DNA of 64,000 bases, taken from contig NZ_AUWQ01000017.1 in assembly GCF_000455205.1 (NCBI RefSeq), positions 111,713-175,712 on the forward strand, written 5' to 3'. The notes beneath the pieces are model-generated. The model made no database searches, was not told the DNA's origin, and worked only from the letters and a program-made list of their open reading frames with translations. The position numbers were made by a program, and so were the translations under genes. Shown here piece after piece: positions 47,591 through 58,472 of the stretch (positions within the stretch are counted from its first letter, which is position 1; the number at the start of each line of letters is the position of its first letter). This DNA is from Mycobacterium sp. UM_CSW (GTDB lineage: Bacteria > Actinomycetota > Actinomycetes > Mycobacteriales > Mycobacteriaceae).

Positions 47591-48150
47591 CCGTCGAACA
47601 GCATCGTTGCGATCCGCAGCACGGTGTCCATCGGATCGGCCTGTTTGACGGCGGCGTTGACCGCGTCGTTGAGCCACAGCGTCGAAAACCCGTGCACCAG
47701 TGACCAGGCCGCCAGCTGAGCTGCGGCAGGGTCGGCCCGCGCATTGGGATCCCGCAACGTCGCGACGCCGCGGGATAGCTCGGCCCCCGCGGCGGCCTCG
47801 GCGGCGGCCAGTTCGGCGTCCGCGGCGTCCAGGAGCGACCGGTTGAACATCACCTGATAGTGGCCGGGGTGCTCGAGGGCGAACCGCACGTAGGCGAGGG
47901 CGGCGTCGGTGAAGCGGCCCCGCGCGCGGGTCAGCGTCTCGGCCAACAGCCGGAAGCCCTCGGTGGCCAGCGCCGTGAACAACCCGCGCCGATCGGTGAA
48001 GTGGTGGGCGGGAGCGGCATGCGACACGCCCGCGCCGCGAGCCAGCTCGCGCAACGAGATCCCGTCGGCGCCGCGCTCGGCCACCTGGCGCGCGGCCTCG
48101 GCGAGGATCACCGCGCGCAGGTCGCCGTGGTGGTAGTTGGGACGGGCCAC
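47587..48150 (-). CDS. TetR-family regulator (WHG-type C-domain)
   Basis: A 187-residue TetR protein beginning MARPNYHHGDLRAVILAEAA, a start typical of the WHG group, with recognition segment VSHAAPAHHFTDRRGL. The C-terminal HGFSTLWLNDAV fits the group (a WHG-like site reads VHG). It is convergent to the exporter and divergent from doxX; the 91-base spacer toward doxX is the likely binding region. Confidence 0.82.
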   Translation of the reverse strand: MARPNYHHGDLRAVILAEAARQVAERGADGISLRELARGAGVSHAAPAHHFTDRRGLFTALATEGFRLLAETLTRARGRFTDAALAYVRFALEHPGHYQVMFNRSLLDAADAELAAAEAAAGAELSRGVATLRDPNARADPAAAQLAAWSLVHGFSTLWLNDAVNAAVKQADPMDTVLRIATMLFDG

Positions 48151-48241
48151 CAGGCCAGCATACCGACCAAACTTGACAGTGACTAGATAGGGGTTTACCT
48201 TCTGGTGCTAGGATCTTGCCATTGTCTAGATTGGAATCGTA

Positions 48242-48688
48242 ATGGCCCCGTTGATCACGTTGCTAGTGGCCACCATCGCCGCGCGGAGCATCGGCTGGCT
48301 CGGCGTCGCTTACGTCAACAGCTGGACGGCCGCGCTCGCCGTCGGGCTGGCGGCGATGTTCTTGCTGACCGGGTTTTCACACTTCGCCCCGCCGCTGCGG
48401 CGCGACCTCATCGCGATCGTGCCGCCTCGCCTGCCCGCCCCGGGCTACCTGGTCACCATCACCGGATTGCTGGAGCTGCTCGGGGCCGTGGGCCTGCTCG
48501 TTCCCGTGACCCGCGTGGCGGCGGCCGCCTGCCTCCTGGTGCTGATGCTGGTCATGTTCCCGGCCAACGTCTACGCCTCCCGGATGCCCGATCCGCCCAA
48601 GTCGATGACGACCCGGCTACCCCTGCGCACCGCGATCCAGGCCGTTTTCCTGGCCGCCGCCGTAGCGGTCGCGGTCGGCAGCAGCTAG
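48242..48688 (+). CDS. DoxX-family membrane protein
   Basis: A 148-residue protein with four membrane helices (GLAAMFLLTGFSHFAPPL; ITGLLELLGAVGLLVPVTR; ACLLVLMLVMFPANVYASR). DoxX-like proteins sit in respiratory or thiol-oxidation membrane complexes. Upstream are TTGACA (48173-48178) and TAGATT (48227-48232). The 3' 72 bases overlap the end of ptrB on the other strand. Confidence 0.78.
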   Translation: MAPLITLLVATIAARSIGWLGVAYVNSWTAALAVGLAAMFLLTGFSHFAPPLRRDLIAIVPPRLPAPGYLVTITGLLELLGAVGLLVPVTRVAAAACLLVLMLVMFPANVYASRMPDPPKSMTTRLPLRTAIQAVFLAAAVAVAVGSS

Positions 48689-50779
48689 CAGCCACGCGTA
48701 CTGGAACGCGGTTTCCTGCCAGGCCTTGTAGCGACCGCTGACGCCGCCGTGTCCCGCGTTCATCTGGGTCTTCAACAGAATCGGATTTCCGTCGGTGTTG
48801 GCGTGCCGCAGCGCTGCGACCCACTTGGCGGGCTCGACGTAGTAGACCCGGGTGTCGTTCAACGACGTCATCGCCAGGATGGCCGGGTAATGCCTGGCTT
48901 CGACGTTCTCGTAGGGCGAATACGACTTCATGTACGCGTAGACATCGCTGTCGCTCAACGGGTTTCCCCATTCGTCCCATTCGGTGACAGTCAGCGGCAA
49001 CGAGGGATCGAGGATGGTGGTCAGCGGGTCCACGAAGGGAACCTGTGCGAGGATGCCGGCGAAGAGGTCCGGCGCCAGGTTGGCCACCGCACCCACCAAG
49101 AGGCCCCCCGCGCTACCGCCCAGCGCGACCAGCTGCTGCGGCCGGGTCAGGCCCGAATCCACCAAATGCCTTGCTACCGCGACAAAATCGGTGAAGGTGT
49201 TCTTCTTCTCCAACAGCTTGCCGTGCTCGTACCACAGCCGGCCCATCTCACCGCCGCCGCGGACATGGGCGATGGCGAACACCATGCCCCGGTCCAGCAA
49301 CGACAGCCGTGCGATGGAAAAGCTTGGGTCGGTGCATATCTCGTAGGCGCCGTAACCGTAGAGCAGTGCCGGCGCGGGAAACTCGACGTCGGCGCGGTGC
49401 AAGATCGACACCGGGATTCGCGTCCCGTCGTCCGCGCGCGCCCAGTCCCGCCGCTCCACGTAGTCGGCGGGCCGGTAGCCGCCGAGGACGGGCTGCTCGC
49501 GCAGCAACGTGCGCTCACCGGTGGCGAGGTCGATGTCGTAAACCTGCGCCGGGGTGACCAACGACCCCGCCCTGATCCGCAGCTTGGGCGAATCCCAGGT
49601 GGGGTTGCCGCCAAGACCGCTCGACATCAGCTCCGAGTCGAAGGAGATTTCCTCGGGCTCACCGTATTGCCCGTCGGAACCGATGGGCCACAACTGAATC
49701 CGGGGCAACGCCTCGCGGCGGTAGCTGACGACGAGGTGGCGGGCGAAGGCATCCATTCCGTCGAGCCGGACGTCGTCGCGGTGCGGGATCAGGGTGCGCT
49801 GTCGTGTCGGATCGCTGACGGGCGCCTCGGTGAGCGTGAAGTTCACCGCGCCGTCGTTGTGCAGGATCAGGAACCGGTCCTCGCCGCCGACCACCGCGTG
49901 CTCGACCGAGTACTCGACGCCTTCGCGCCGCGGCAGCACGACGGTGAACGCCGCCCGCGGATCGGCGGCGTCCGCATACAGCATCTCCGAGGTAATCGAC
50001 GAACCCGCCGCGATGAACACGTACTTCTCGCTTCGGGTGAGCCCGACGCCCAGCCAATACCGTTCGTCGGCTTCGTGATACACCAGCTCCGACGGTTCGC
50101 CGGAGCCGAGCCGGTAGCGCCAGACCTTGTCGGGGCGGTGAGCCGGGTCCAGGGTCAGGTAGTACACCGTGCGGTTGTCGGCCGCCCAGGTGGCTCCCGC
50201 GGCGATGTCGGCGATCTCGTCGGGGTACTGCTCACCGGTGCGTAAGTCCCTGAACCGCAGGGTATAACGTTCGTCGCCGACGGTATCGACGGAGTACGCC
50301 AGCAGGTTGCTGTCCAGGCTGACCGTGGCGGCGCCCAGCGCGAAGAATTCATGGCCTTCGGCTTCGGCGTTCGAGTCGAGTATGACTTGCTCGCCGGGGA
50401 TTTCGGTGTTCTCGTCGAGGACCGGCGGGTCCCAGTCATCGGGGTCGGCAACGGGGCAACGGCATTGGACGCGGTACTGCTTTCCCTCGAAGGTCCGGGC
50501 GTAGTACCACCAGTCGCCCTGCCGGGTGGGCACCGACAGATCCGTCTCCTTGGTGCGCGACTTGATCTCCTCGAAGATCTTCTGCCGCAACGGTTCCAGG
50601 TGAGCCGTCATCGCATCGACGTAGTCGTTCTCGGCCTCCAGGTAGCCGATGACCTCGGGGTCGGCCTTGTCGCGCAACCACTCGTACGGATCGATGAACA
50701 CGTCGCCGTGGAATTCGCGCCGGGTTTCCACCCGCTTCGCGACGGGCGGTGTGGGCGCGTCCAGTGCGGCGTCCGTCAT
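48617..50779 (-). CDS. ptrB: Oligopeptidase B PtrB, intact
   Basis: A 720-residue S9A serine peptidase that cleaves after basic residues in short peptides. The N-terminal beta-propeller spans about 80-410; the catalytic alpha/beta domain has Ser in GGSAGGLL, Asp in SLNDTRVYY and His in NAGHGGVSG. In M. tuberculosis H37Rv the gene is split into ptrBa and ptrBb; here it is one frame. The ATG overlaps the purC stop (ATGA). The last ~20 residues ([14 protein letters not shown]) run into doxX antisense. Confidence 0.93.
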   Translation of the reverse strand: MTDAALDAPTPPVAKRVETRREFHGDVFIDPYEWLRDKADPEVIGYLEAENDYVDAMTAHLEPLRQKIFEEIKSRTKETDLSVPTRQGDWWYYARTFEGKQYRVQCRCPVADPDDWDPPVLDENTEIPGEQVILDSNAEAEGHEFFALGAATVSLDSNLLAYSVDTVGDERYTLRFRDLRTGEQYPDEIADIAAGATWAADNRTVYYLTLDPAHRPDKVWRYRLGSGEPSELVYHEADERYWLGVGLTRSEKYVFIAAGSSITSEMLYADAADPRAAFTVVLPRREGVEYSVEHAVVGGEDRFLILHNDGAVNFTLTEAPVSDPTRQRTLIPHRDDVRLDGMDAFARHLVVSYRREALPRIQLWPIGSDGQYGEPEEISFDSELMSSGLGGNPTWDSPKLRIRAGSLVTPAQVYDIDLATGERTLLREQPVLGGYRPADYVERRDWARADDGTRIPVSILHRADVEFPAPALLYGYGAYEICTDPSFSIARLSLLDRGMVFAIAHVRGGGEMGRLWYEHGKLLEKKNTFTDFVAVARHLVDSGLTRPQQLVALGGSAGGLLVGAVANLAPDLFAGILAQVPFVDPLTTILDPSLPLTVTEWDEWGNPLSDSDVYAYMKSYSPYENVEARHYPAILAMTSLNDTRVYYVEPAKWVAALRHANTDGNPILLKTQMNAGHGGVSGRYKAWQETAFQYAWLLAAADRDRYGGGQENGLDRGAQG

Positions 50780-51669
50780 GAGCCCGGGCCGATCCAGTCG
50801 CCGAAGCTCAGACCCGAAATGCGCTCGTAGGCCTCGATGTAACGGCTTCGGGTCGCGTCGATGATGTCGTCGGGAAGCGGTGGCGGCGGCTGCGACCCCT
50901 GGCGATCCCAACCGGACTCAGGGCCGGTCAGCCAGTTGCGGACGAATTGCTTGTCGAAACTGGTCTGGACCACACCGGGCCGGTAATCGCGGGCCGGCCA
51001 GTACCGCGAGGAATCGGGCGTGAAGATCTCGTCGGCCAGCAGCAGATTGCCATCCGCGTCGGTGCCGAATTCAAATTTGGTGTCGGCGATGATGATTCCC
51101 CTCGTGAGTGCGTGGTCGGCGGCCTGAACGTAGATCTGCAGGGTGCGGTCGCGCAGCTGGTTGGCCCGCACCCCACCGACCAGCTCGATCACCCGGGCGA
51201 ACGAGATGTTCTCGTCGTGGTCGCCCAGCGCAGCCTTCGTCGCCGGGGTGAACAGCGGGTTGGCGAACTTGCTGGCTTCCACCAGGCCGGGCGGCAGCGC
51301 GATGCCGCACACCTTGCCGGTCGCCTGGTAGTCCAGCAGACCGGAGCCGGTCAGATACCCGCGGGCCACGCATTCCACCGGAAGCATCTCGAGCCGTCGC
51401 ACCACCAGCGCACGGCCGAGCACCTCGTCGGGGATGCGGGGGTCGTCGGGCGGACCGGCCAGATGGTTGGGCGCGTCGACGAGTCCGAAGAAGAAGACGC
51501 TCATCGCGGTCAGGATGCGTCCCTTGTCCGGGATCGTGCTGTCCAGGACGTAGTCGTATGCGGAGATCCGGTCGCTCGCCACCAGCAGCAGGTGCTCGTC
51601 GTCGACGCGGTAGATCTCGCGGACCTTGCCGCTGGCCAGATGCTCGTACTCGGACAGTGCAGGGCGCAT
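50776..51669 (-). CDS. purC: SAICAR synthase PurC
   Basis: PurC joins aspartate to CAIR with ATP, giving SAICAR. The 297 residues equal the M. tuberculosis enzyme. [22 protein letters not shown] is the N-terminal glycine-loop analogue, [14 protein letters not shown] and DTKFEFG are substrate and metal motifs. It is the first gene of a purC-ptrB pair with a 4-base overlap. Confidence 0.96.
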   Translation of the reverse strand: MRPALSEYEHLASGKVREIYRVDDEHLLLVASDRISAYDYVLDSTIPDKGRILTAMSVFFFGLVDAPNHLAGPPDDPRIPDEVLGRALVVRRLEMLPVECVARGYLTGSGLLDYQATGKVCGIALPPGLVEASKFANPLFTPATKAALGDHDENISFARVIELVGGVRANQLRDRTLQIYVQAADHALTRGIIIADTKFEFGTDADGNLLLADEIFTPDSSRYWPARDYRPGVVQTSFDKQFVRNWLTGPESGWDRQGSQPPPPLPDDIIDATRSRYIEAYERISGLSFGDWIGPGS

Positions 51670-51720
51670 CGAGCCAGCCTATCCGGCGCCGAACGCCCGG
51701 CCCTGTGCTGGTATTGCGCT

Positions 51721-52350
51721 ATGACATCGCTGCCCTCGCGGGTTCTGCCCTATGCCACCACCCCCGGCCGGCTGGCCGTCCAACTGTTCAGCGACTTCGC
51801 CATCTTCCTGTGGACGGCGCTGTGGCTGGTCGTCGGCACGGCCGTGTACGACGCCATCTCGACCATCGCCGAGGCCGGCCGACAGGTCGAGATCGGCGCG
51901 AACGGCGTCGCGGGCAACCTGGCGTCGGCCGGCCAGGGCGCGCACAACATCCCGGTGCTCGGCGATGCGGTGAGCAAGCCACTCTCGTCGGCCAGCGCCG
52001 CCGCCCTCGACATCGCGGCGGCCGGGCACAGCCTGGAGACCACCGCGGGCTGGCTCGCGGTGCTGGCGGCGCTGGCCGTCGTCGCCGTGCCGCTGCTCAT
52101 CGTGGTCATCCCGTGGCTGTTGCTGCGGCTGCGCTTCTTCCGGCGCAAGTGGACCGTCAGCGGCCTGGCGGCGACCCCGGCCGGCGAACAGCTGCTGGCG
52201 CTGCGGGCCCTGACGAACCGGGCGCCGCGCAAGCTGGCCGCGATCAGCGCGGACCCGGTCGGCGGATGGCGGCGCGAGGATCCGGTCACCATCCGGGCGC
52301 TGGCCGCGCTGGAACTACGGTCGGCCGGAATCGCGCTGCGCGCCCGCTAA
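51721..52350 (+). CDS. Two-helix membrane protein (Rv0779c family)
   Basis: A 209-residue protein with hydrophobic helices at about 24-46 and 115-145, an outward loop of 70 residues rich in Gly/Ala between them, and a basic cytoplasmic end. Rv0779c occupies the same site in M. tuberculosis. Function unknown. It diverges from purC and converges on the Ag85-like gene. Confidence 0.72.
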   Translation: MTSLPSRVLPYATTPGRLAVQLFSDFAIFLWTALWLVVGTAVYDAISTIAEAGRQVEIGANGVAGNLASAGQGAHNIPVLGDAVSKPLSSASAAALDIAAAGHSLETTAGWLAVLAALAVVAVPLLIVVIPWLLLRLRFFRRKWTVSGLAATPAGEQLLALRALTNRAPRKLAAISADPVGGWRREDPVTIRALAALELRSAGIALRAR

Positions 52351-52355
52351 CCGCG

Positions 52356-53312
52356 CTATGCGCCGAGCGCCGGTCCGACGGTGGTGTTCCAGGACTCCTG
52401 CATCTCCGACTCGAAGAGGCCCCAGGTGTGCGAGCCCTCGGGGCGAACGACGTAGGTGATCCGCAGCCCGGCGGCGTTCGCGGCATCGGCGAACCGCTTG
52501 GTGCTGTCGGCGGTGATGCGTTCGATGAGCCCGCCGGCGACATTCGGCCCGAAGCCCGCGGGCAGCCGGTCGACGTCGCCCACGCCGCCGCTGCCGGACG
52601 CGGCGGCGTAAACCGCTACGCCCCTCAACTTTCCGGCGTTCTTCGACGGGTCGTGGGCCACCCATTCGGGGCCGCCGAGGGGTCCCCACATGTTCTCGGC
52701 GCTTTGGCCGCCACTCGCCAAAGTCAGCGAGACCTGTTGCGCCTCATCCGGGTCGGAAACGGACGGAAAACCGCTGTAGGAAGCGACGGCCCGGAAGACT
52801 CCCGGCGCCTGGACGGCGTAGTCGATGGCGGTGCCGCCGGTGCTCGACAGTCCGCCGACGGCGTTCTTGCCGTTGGCGTGGTACTGCGCGTTGATCACCG
52901 GGGGCAGTTCCCTGGTCATGTAGGTCTGGTATTGCTTGCCGCCATCGTTGACCCAGTTGGTCCACCAACTGAAGGGACCGCCGAGCGGGGAGACGACGTT
53001 GACGTTCTTGTTGGCGAAGAAGCCTTGGATGTCGGTCATGCCGAACCAAGCTCTGTCGTCACCGCCGTCGATGCCGGGTAGCAGGTAGAAGACGGGTGCG
53101 CCAGCGTTCGGGGCCTTGTAGACATCGTTAACGATGACGGTGTTCATCGAGGGTGAGTAGACGGAAACCTTGTCCCAACGGTCGTTGACGTGCTGGATGT
53201 CGGTGATGTGTGCACCCTGCGGCGGGTCGGCGGCGGCGACCGGAATCGCCAGCATCGGCAACGCAGCGAGCAGTGCAACAACGAACGAGCGAACACGAGA
53301 GGTATTGGTCAC
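52356..53312 (-). CDS. Exported Ag85/esterase-D-fold protein
   Basis: A 318-residue secreted protein of the mycolyltransferase-like esterase family. GTG at 53312 gives a signal peptide cleaved near AVAAADPP. The elbow is GGLSSTGG with the likely nucleophile Ser; SHTWGLFESEM supplies the His region and the late tail matches Ag85 relatives. Whether it transfers mycolates or is a non-catalytic binding form (as MPT51) cannot be told. A tail-to-tail neighbour is the Rv0779c-like gene. Confidence 0.8.
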   Translation of the reverse strand: MTNTSRVRSFVVALLAALPMLAIPVAAADPPQGAHITDIQHVNDRWDKVSVYSPSMNTVIVNDVYKAPNAGAPVFYLLPGIDGGDDRAWFGMTDIQGFFANKNVNVVSPLGGPFSWWTNWVNDGGKQYQTYMTRELPPVINAQYHANGKNAVGGLSSTGGTAIDYAVQAPGVFRAVASYSGFPSVSDPDEAQQVSLTLASGGQSAENMWGPLGGPEWVAHDPSKNAGKLRGVAVYAAASGSGGVGDVDRLPAGFGPNVAGGLIERITADSTKRFADAANAAGLRITYVVRPEGSHTWGLFESEMQESWNTTVGPALGA

Positions 53313-53367
53313 CGGGAGATTATGCAGGTTCGGCGACGACTGTTCATTCCGAGGCGTTAATTTGCGC

Positions 53368-54360
53368 TTACGGGCGGTCACCCGCCGGCCGTGACACGCG
53401 CAGTAACCCGGCGAGGACCACAATCAGCCACGCCGCCAACGCGTCCCAGAAGAAGACCAGCGAAACCGTGGTCAGCCAACGTTGACCCATTTCGCCTGCC
53501 ATGGCGTAGCTGGCGGCGGAGTACATGCCCAGCGGGAACACCAGCGCCCACCACACACCGGCGAACCGCAGCGAATCGGGTCGACGGTTGATCCGGCGCA
53601 GGCCGAAGTAGATCAGCGGCGGCATCCACAAGGTGGCGGCCACCCACGTCACCACGGTCACTACCCGCACCGGCCCGGCCAGCCCGTGGGGTGCCACGGC
53701 GTGGATGTCGTCGCCGGCCAGAGTGGCGATGGCCAGGCCGCCCATCAGGATCCAGCTGTCCGGCTCGAACCCGTCACGATCCTGGCGCTCGGCGATCGCG
53801 CGCCACAGGATCAGCCAGGTCATCAGGCCGTAGATGCAGATCGCCGCCGCCCACATCGGCAGGGCAACGGTCAGCCACCAGCGATGGCCGGTGCGGTGCG
53901 CCAGCTGAGCCATCACGATCGCCAGACCGGATGTCCCGACGCTGGCCAGTTCCCACGCGCCGTGGGCGTGATCGCGCAGCGCGGTCCGGCTGGGCGCCAA
54001 CATGTTTCGCGCGCTGAGCGCGATCAGCACCAGCCAGGCCGAAAGCGCGACCGCACCGATCACCCGCAGCACCCACACGTTGGATGACAGCCGTGCGTCG
54101 ATCACCGCGCACGCGGCCACGAAGGTGAACAGCCGCAGGGTGACGTCGGGGTCCGTGAGGTCCCAGCGAAGATTCCGGCGCGCGGCGGCGATGACGGTGA
54201 CGGCGACCAGGACAGCCAGCGCGACGGTGGCCACGACGCCGAGCGCGTCGCTGGCCCACCGGTATCCGTGATCGCGCGCGCCGATCGACAAGATCCCGGT
54301 CGCCATCACCGCGGCGAACACATCGGGTGACGGCTCGGCATCGGCGAGGCGGATCGTCAC
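53368..54360 (-). CDS. TDT-family (TehA/SLAC1-like) transporter
   Basis: A 330-residue membrane protein with about ten helices of the tellurite-resistance/dicarboxylate transporter family. [14 protein letters not shown] is the family start motif and a conserved aromatic region follows in the middle helices. Members pass anions or dicarboxylates. GTG at 54360 overlaps the cyp126 stop (GTGA), so they are coupled. Confidence 0.8.
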   Translation of the reverse strand: MTIRLADAEPSPDVFAAVMATGILSIGARDHGYRWASDALGVVATVALAVLVAVTVIAAARRNLRWDLTDPDVTLRLFTFVAACAVIDARLSSNVWVLRVIGAVALSAWLVLIALSARNMLAPSRTALRDHAHGAWELASVGTSGLAIVMAQLAHRTGHRWWLTVALPMWAAAICIYGLMTWLILWRAIAERQDRDGFEPDSWILMGGLAIATLAGDDIHAVAPHGLAGPVRVVTVVTWVAATLWMPPLIYFGLRRINRRPDSLRFAGVWWALVFPLGMYSAASYAMAGEMGQRWLTTVSLVFFWDALAAWLIVVLAGLLRVSRPAGDRP

Positions 54361-55604
54361 TGCTCCTCGCGCAGCTCCACGACCAGGTGCCGGATGCCGG
54401 TGTGCCGGTTGCTGCGCGTCCATTCGACGGGCCGGGCGACCCGCACGGCGCCGAAGCGCGTCAGCAGTTCCTCGAACAGCACCCGCAGCTCCAGCCGCGC
54501 CAGATTGGCGCCCAGGCAATAGTGGATCCCCTGACCGAAGCCCAAGTGCGGGTTGGGCTTCCGGTTGATGTCGAATTCGTCGGCGCGGTCGAACACGTCG
54601 GCGTCGCGGTTGGCCGAGCCCTCCCAGATCTGGACCTTCTGTCCCGCCTGGATGGACTGCCCGCCGAGCGTGACGTCGCGGGTGGCGGTGCGCCGCTTCG
54701 ACGGCGACGGCGACGTCCACCGCACCATCTCCTCGACCGCCGTCGGCAGCAGGCCGAAATCCGAACGCAGCGCCCGCAATTGGTCAGGGTGGTCGGCCAG
54801 CGCCAGCAGGCCGCCGGCGACCGCGTTGCGCGTCGTCTCCGCGCCCGCGCTGAACAGCAGGCTGAAGAACAGGTACAGCTCGAGATCGGACAGCGCCGGA
54901 GCGTCCTTGTCGTCGACCGTGGCGTTCGCGACGATCGACAGCATGTCGTCGGTGGGCTCGGCGCGCTTGGACGCGATCAGCTCCTGGCCGTAGGCGTACA
55001 TCCGTGACCCGGCCTCCGCCTCGGACAGTTGCGAAAGGGAGGCCTTGCGCGAGCCGCCGAAGTCGAACTGTGGTTCGATGGCCTGAAAGAGCCAATGCCG
55101 TTCGGATTCAGGCACTCCCAGCAGGATGCAGATCATCTGCATCGGCAGTTCGGCGGCGATGTCGACCAGGAAGTCGAACGGTTCGCCCGGCACCACCGAG
55201 TCGAGCAGCCGGCGCGCCCGGATGCGCAGGTCGTCCTCGACGCGGCCGATCATGCGCGGCGTCAGCCCGGAGCTGACGAGCCGCCGGATCTGGGTGTGCC
55301 GCGGATCGTCCATCATGTTGAGCACCTGGCCCGCGATGGCCAGGTCCTGCAGCAGCGTGCCCCCGTACGGCCGTTGCCCACCGGTGACCGACGAGTAGGT
55401 GGCCGGGTCCTTCAGCACCTCATGGGTTTCCGCGTACGTGGCGACGGACCAGAAGCCCTCGCCGTCGGGGGTGTTGTCGGTCGGCTCGTGCCAGTAGACC
55501 GGCGCCTCTCGCCGATGCACGGCGAACAGCTCGTGCGGGAACCCACTGGCGAAGTTGTCGAGGTCAGTGAAGTCGATCCCCGAGAGCGCGCCCGCGAGAG
55601 TCAC
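54357..55604 (-). CDS. cyp126: Cytochrome P450 CYP126
   Basis: A 415-residue P450 at the site of Rv0778 (414 residues). I-helix [10 protein letters not shown], ExxR in EEMVRW, and heme loop [10 protein letters not shown] are present. CYP126 binds azoles and its natural substrate is not established. It follows purB on the same strand with a 4-base overlap (55601-55604), and couples to the TDT transporter gene. Confidence 0.93.
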   Translation of the reverse strand: MTLAGALSGIDFTDLDNFASGFPHELFAVHRREAPVYWHEPTDNTPDGEGFWSVATYAETHEVLKDPATYSSVTGGQRPYGGTLLQDLAIAGQVLNMMDDPRHTQIRRLVSSGLTPRMIGRVEDDLRIRARRLLDSVVPGEPFDFLVDIAAELPMQMICILLGVPESERHWLFQAIEPQFDFGGSRKASLSQLSEAEAGSRMYAYGQELIASKRAEPTDDMLSIVANATVDDKDAPALSDLELYLFFSLLFSAGAETTRNAVAGGLLALADHPDQLRALRSDFGLLPTAVEEMVRWTSPSPSKRRTATRDVTLGGQSIQAGQKVQIWEGSANRDADVFDRADEFDINRKPNPHLGFGQGIHYCLGANLARLELRVLFEELLTRFGAVRVARPVEWTRSNRHTGIRHLVVELREEQ

Positions 55605-57019
55605 AGGATTGCGCCCGGGGTGTATTTGGCCGCGTCCGGGTAGCGACTCACCAACGCGTCCACCGCCGCGACCACCTCGTCCACCTGGTCACCGGCGGCA
55701 CCGGTGAACGCCTTCTTGTCGGCCAGCGCGGCCTCCAGCGCCGTTCGGTCCAGCGGAAGTCGCTCGTCGGCGGCCAAGCGGTCGAGCAGGTCGGGCTCGG
55801 CGCCGCGTTCCCGCATGGCCAGCGCCGTCGCCACCGCGTGCTCCCGGATCACGTGGTGGGCCGCCTCGCGACCCATGCCGGCGCGCACCGCGGCCATGAG
55901 CACCTTGGTGGTGGCCAGGAACGGCAGGTAGCGATCCAGTTCGTGGGCGATCACCGCCGGGTAGGCGCCGAACTCGTCGAGCACGGTCAGGAATGTCTCG
56001 ATCTGTCCGTCGATGGCGAAGAAGCTGTCCGGCAATGCGATTCGGCGCACCACCGAGCAGAACACGTCGCCCTCGTTCCACTGCGCGCCGGCCAGCTCGG
56101 CGGCCATGGAGGCGTAGCCGCGCAGCACCACCTGCAACCCGTTGACCCGTTCGCAACTGCGGGTGTTCATCTTGTGCGGCATCGCCGACGAGCCGACCTG
56201 CCCTTCGGCGAACCCTTCGGTGACGAGCTCGTGCCCGGCCATCAGCCGGATGGTGTGCGCCATCGACGACGGCCCGGCGCCGAGCTGCACCAGCGCGGAG
56301 ATCACGTCGTGATCCAGCGATCGCGGGTAGATTTGCCCGACGCTGGTCAAAACCGTTGCGAACCCGAGAAAGTCGGCGATGCGTCCCTCGAGTTCGGTCA
56401 GCTTGGCCGTGTCACCGCCGAGCAGGTCCAGCATGTCCTGCGCGGTGCCCATCGGGCCCTTGATGCCGCGCAGCGGGTAACGGTCGATCAGCTCCCCCAT
56501 GCGCTCCAAGGCGATCAGCGTCTCCTGGGCCGCCGAGGCGAACCGCTTGCCCAACGTGGTCGCCTGCGCGGCGACGTTGTGGCTGCGTCCGGCCATCACC
56601 AGGTCGCGATAGGTCACCGCCCGCTCGGCGAGCCGGGCCGCCACCGCAACACCGTGCGAGAAAACCAATTCCAGCGACCGCCGGATCTGCAACTGCTCGA
56701 CGTTCTCGGTCAGGTCGCGGCTCGTCATCCCCTTGTGCACGTGCTCGTGGCCGGCCAACGCATTGAATTCCTCGATGCGGGCCTTGACGTCGTGGCGCAG
56801 CGCGCGTTCGCGGTTGGCGATCGAGGCCAGGTCAACATCCTCGAGCACCCGCTCGTAGTCGGCGATCGCCTCGGGGGGAACGTCCACTCCCAGCTCGGCC
56901 TGGGCTCGCAGCACCGCCAGCCACAGCCGCCGCTCCGCGACGACCTTGGCCTCCGGCGACCAGATCGCGACCATCTCGGCGCTGGCGTACCGGGTGGCCA
57001 GCACGTTCGGAATGCTCAC
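55601..57019 (-). CDS. purB: Adenylosuccinate lyase PurB
   Basis: PurB removes fumarate from SAICAR and from adenylosuccinate. GTG at 57019 gives 472 residues, as in M. tuberculosis; ATG at 57046 would add nine. The signature loop [10 protein letters not shown] and the [13 protein letters not shown] and [10 protein letters not shown] motifs are present. Next comes cyp126, overlapping by four bases. Confidence 0.96.
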   Translation of the reverse strand: MSIPNVLATRYASAEMVAIWSPEAKVVAERRLWLAVLRAQAELGVDVPPEAIADYERVLEDVDLASIANRERALRHDVKARIEEFNALAGHEHVHKGMTSRDLTENVEQLQIRRSLELVFSHGVAVAARLAERAVTYRDLVMAGRSHNVAAQATTLGKRFASAAQETLIALERMGELIDRYPLRGIKGPMGTAQDMLDLLGGDTAKLTELEGRIADFLGFATVLTSVGQIYPRSLDHDVISALVQLGAGPSSMAHTIRLMAGHELVTEGFAEGQVGSSAMPHKMNTRSCERVNGLQVVLRGYASMAAELAGAQWNEGDVFCSVVRRIALPDSFFAIDGQIETFLTVLDEFGAYPAVIAHELDRYLPFLATTKVLMAAVRAGMGREAAHHVIREHAVATALAMRERGAEPDLLDRLAADERLPLDRTALEAALADKKAFTGAAGDQVDEVVAAVDALVSRYPDAAKYTPGAIL

Positions 57020-57057
57020 AAGCACACAGCTTACGGTGGCGGCCATACCCTGTGCGG

Positions 57058-57786
57058 GTGTACTTCGTCGGTGTGGACCTGGCCTGGGGCGGTCGCAAGC
57101 CGACTGGCGTCGCGGTGCTCGACGCCGACGGCCACCTCATGCACCTCGGCGCAGCGCGCGACGACGCCGACGTGCTCGCCGCCTTGTCTCCCTATGTCGG
57201 GGGCGACTGCGTGGTGGCGTTCGACGCGCCGCTGGTGGTGACCAATCCCAGCGGCCAGCGGCCCGCCGAGGCGGCCCTCAACCGCGATTTCCGCAGGTTC
57301 GAGGCCGGCGCCCATCCATGTAATACCGGCAAACCGGAGTTCGCCGACAGGCCGCGCGCGGCGCGGCTGGCCGAGACGCTGGGCCTCGACATGGACCCGC
57401 GGTCGCCGGCCGCTCGGCGCGCCATCGAGGTCTACCCCCATTCGGCGACCGTCGTGCTGTTCCGGCTCGAGCGGACCCTCAAGTACAAGGCCAAGCCGGG
57501 CCGCGACGTCGCGCGGCTCAAATCGGAACTCCTGCTCCTGATGGACGGCATCGAAAAGCTTGCGCACGCCGGGGTGCCGCTGCGCGTCGACGGCCACGAC
57601 GGCTGGACGCGGCTGCGCGGGGAAGTCGTCGCCGCGCAACGCAAAAGCGAGCTGCGCCGCGCCGAAGATCCGGTCGATGCCGTCGTCTGCGCCTACGTCG
57701 CGTTGTACGCCGAGCGCCGCCCGGCCGACGTCACGATCTACGGCGATGTAGCCACCGGGGCCATCGTGACGCCGTCGCTGCCGTGA
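57058..57786 (+). CDS. DUF429 protein
   Basis: A 242-residue DUF429 member, equivalent to Rv0776c. It starts YFVGVDLAWGGRKPTG, a RNase H-like first strand with the acidic Asp, then AFDAPLVV and, late, EDPVDAVVCAYVA. That pattern suggests a RNase H-fold nuclease or hydrolase; no activity is proven. GTG at 57058 lies six bases after TACCCT and is favoured; GTG at 57052 is the alternative. Confidence 0.75.
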   Translation: MYFVGVDLAWGGRKPTGVAVLDADGHLMHLGAARDDADVLAALSPYVGGDCVVAFDAPLVVTNPSGQRPAEAALNRDFRRFEAGAHPCNTGKPEFADRPRAARLAETLGLDMDPRSPAARRAIEVYPHSATVVLFRLERTLKYKAKPGRDVARLKSELLLLMDGIEKLAHAGVPLRVDGHDGWTRLRGEVVAAQRKSELRRAEDPVDAVVCAYVALYAERRPADVTIYGDVATGAIVTPSLP

Positions 57787-57790
57787 CGGC

Positions 57791-58408
57791 TCAGATCTGC
57801 ACCGGACGCGGGTCGATGGGGGCGAGCACGTCGACCAGCTCGACCACGGTGCCCAGCGCGGCGGCGGCGGGGTCGCCGCCCTCGACCAGGGCGGAGACCA
57901 CCGAGCCGTCGACCGCGCAGATCAGCGTGCACACCAGCTCGATGCGCACCGATCGGCCGGATCGCTCCAGCGCCTCGGCCACTGCCTCGGCGCGCTGGCG
58001 CAGGCTGCGGCGCATGGTCTCGCGCAGGGCGGGCAGGCGTGTGCAGGCGATGTGCCGCTCGTAGCGCGAGATCAGTTGCTCGGTGAGCGCCGGATCGGAC
58101 AGGTCGCCCACCAGCAGGTCCGCCAGGACTTCGGCGGTGGTCTCGGGTCCGCGGCGCCGCCGGGACAGCGCGTTGACCCGGGAGCGCAGCTGCGCGATCT
58201 CGATCATTCCGATGTGCTCGACGGCGCGCGCGATCAGGTCGTCAAGCGATGAGAAGTAATAGGTGGTGGACGCCAGGGGCAGGCCGGCGCGCCGGGCGAC
58301 CGCCCGGTGCCGCACCGCCTCGAACCCGCCCTCGGCGAGCAGCTCGGCGGCGGCGCTCACGAGCGCATACCGTCGACGTTCTCCCTTTGGAGTAACTGCT
58401 GCAGTCAC
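57791..58408 (-). CDS. TetR-family regulator (Rv0775-like)
   Basis: A 205-residue TetR protein. The helix-turn-helix is at about 10-55 (RRYALVSAAAELLAEGGFEA; LPLASTTYYFSSLDDLI), of the TetR_N type with a QacR-like recognition helix. GTG at 58408 is chosen; a longer frame starts at 58429. It diverges from the exported esterase, and TGCCAT...ATGGCA lies in the gap. Confidence 0.82.
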   Translation of the reverse strand: MTAAVTPKGERRRYALVSAAAELLAEGGFEAVRHRAVARRAGLPLASTTYYFSSLDDLIARAVEHIGMIEIAQLRSRVNALSRRRRGPETTAEVLADLLVGDLSDPALTEQLISRYERHIACTRLPALRETMRRSLRQRAEAVAEALERSGRSVRIELVCTLICAVDGSVVSALVEGGDPAAAALGTVVELVDVLAPIDPRPVQI

Positions 58409-58472
58409 GAGTAGCCATCGTGCCAGCAAAAGTGGTACTGCATTGCCATTTCGGCCAAACGGTCATGGCATG

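Noticed and set aside
45709-47703. 664-residue plus-strand frame overlapping emrB
   Set aside because: Same-strand shadow of the exporter, without membrane helices or motifs.
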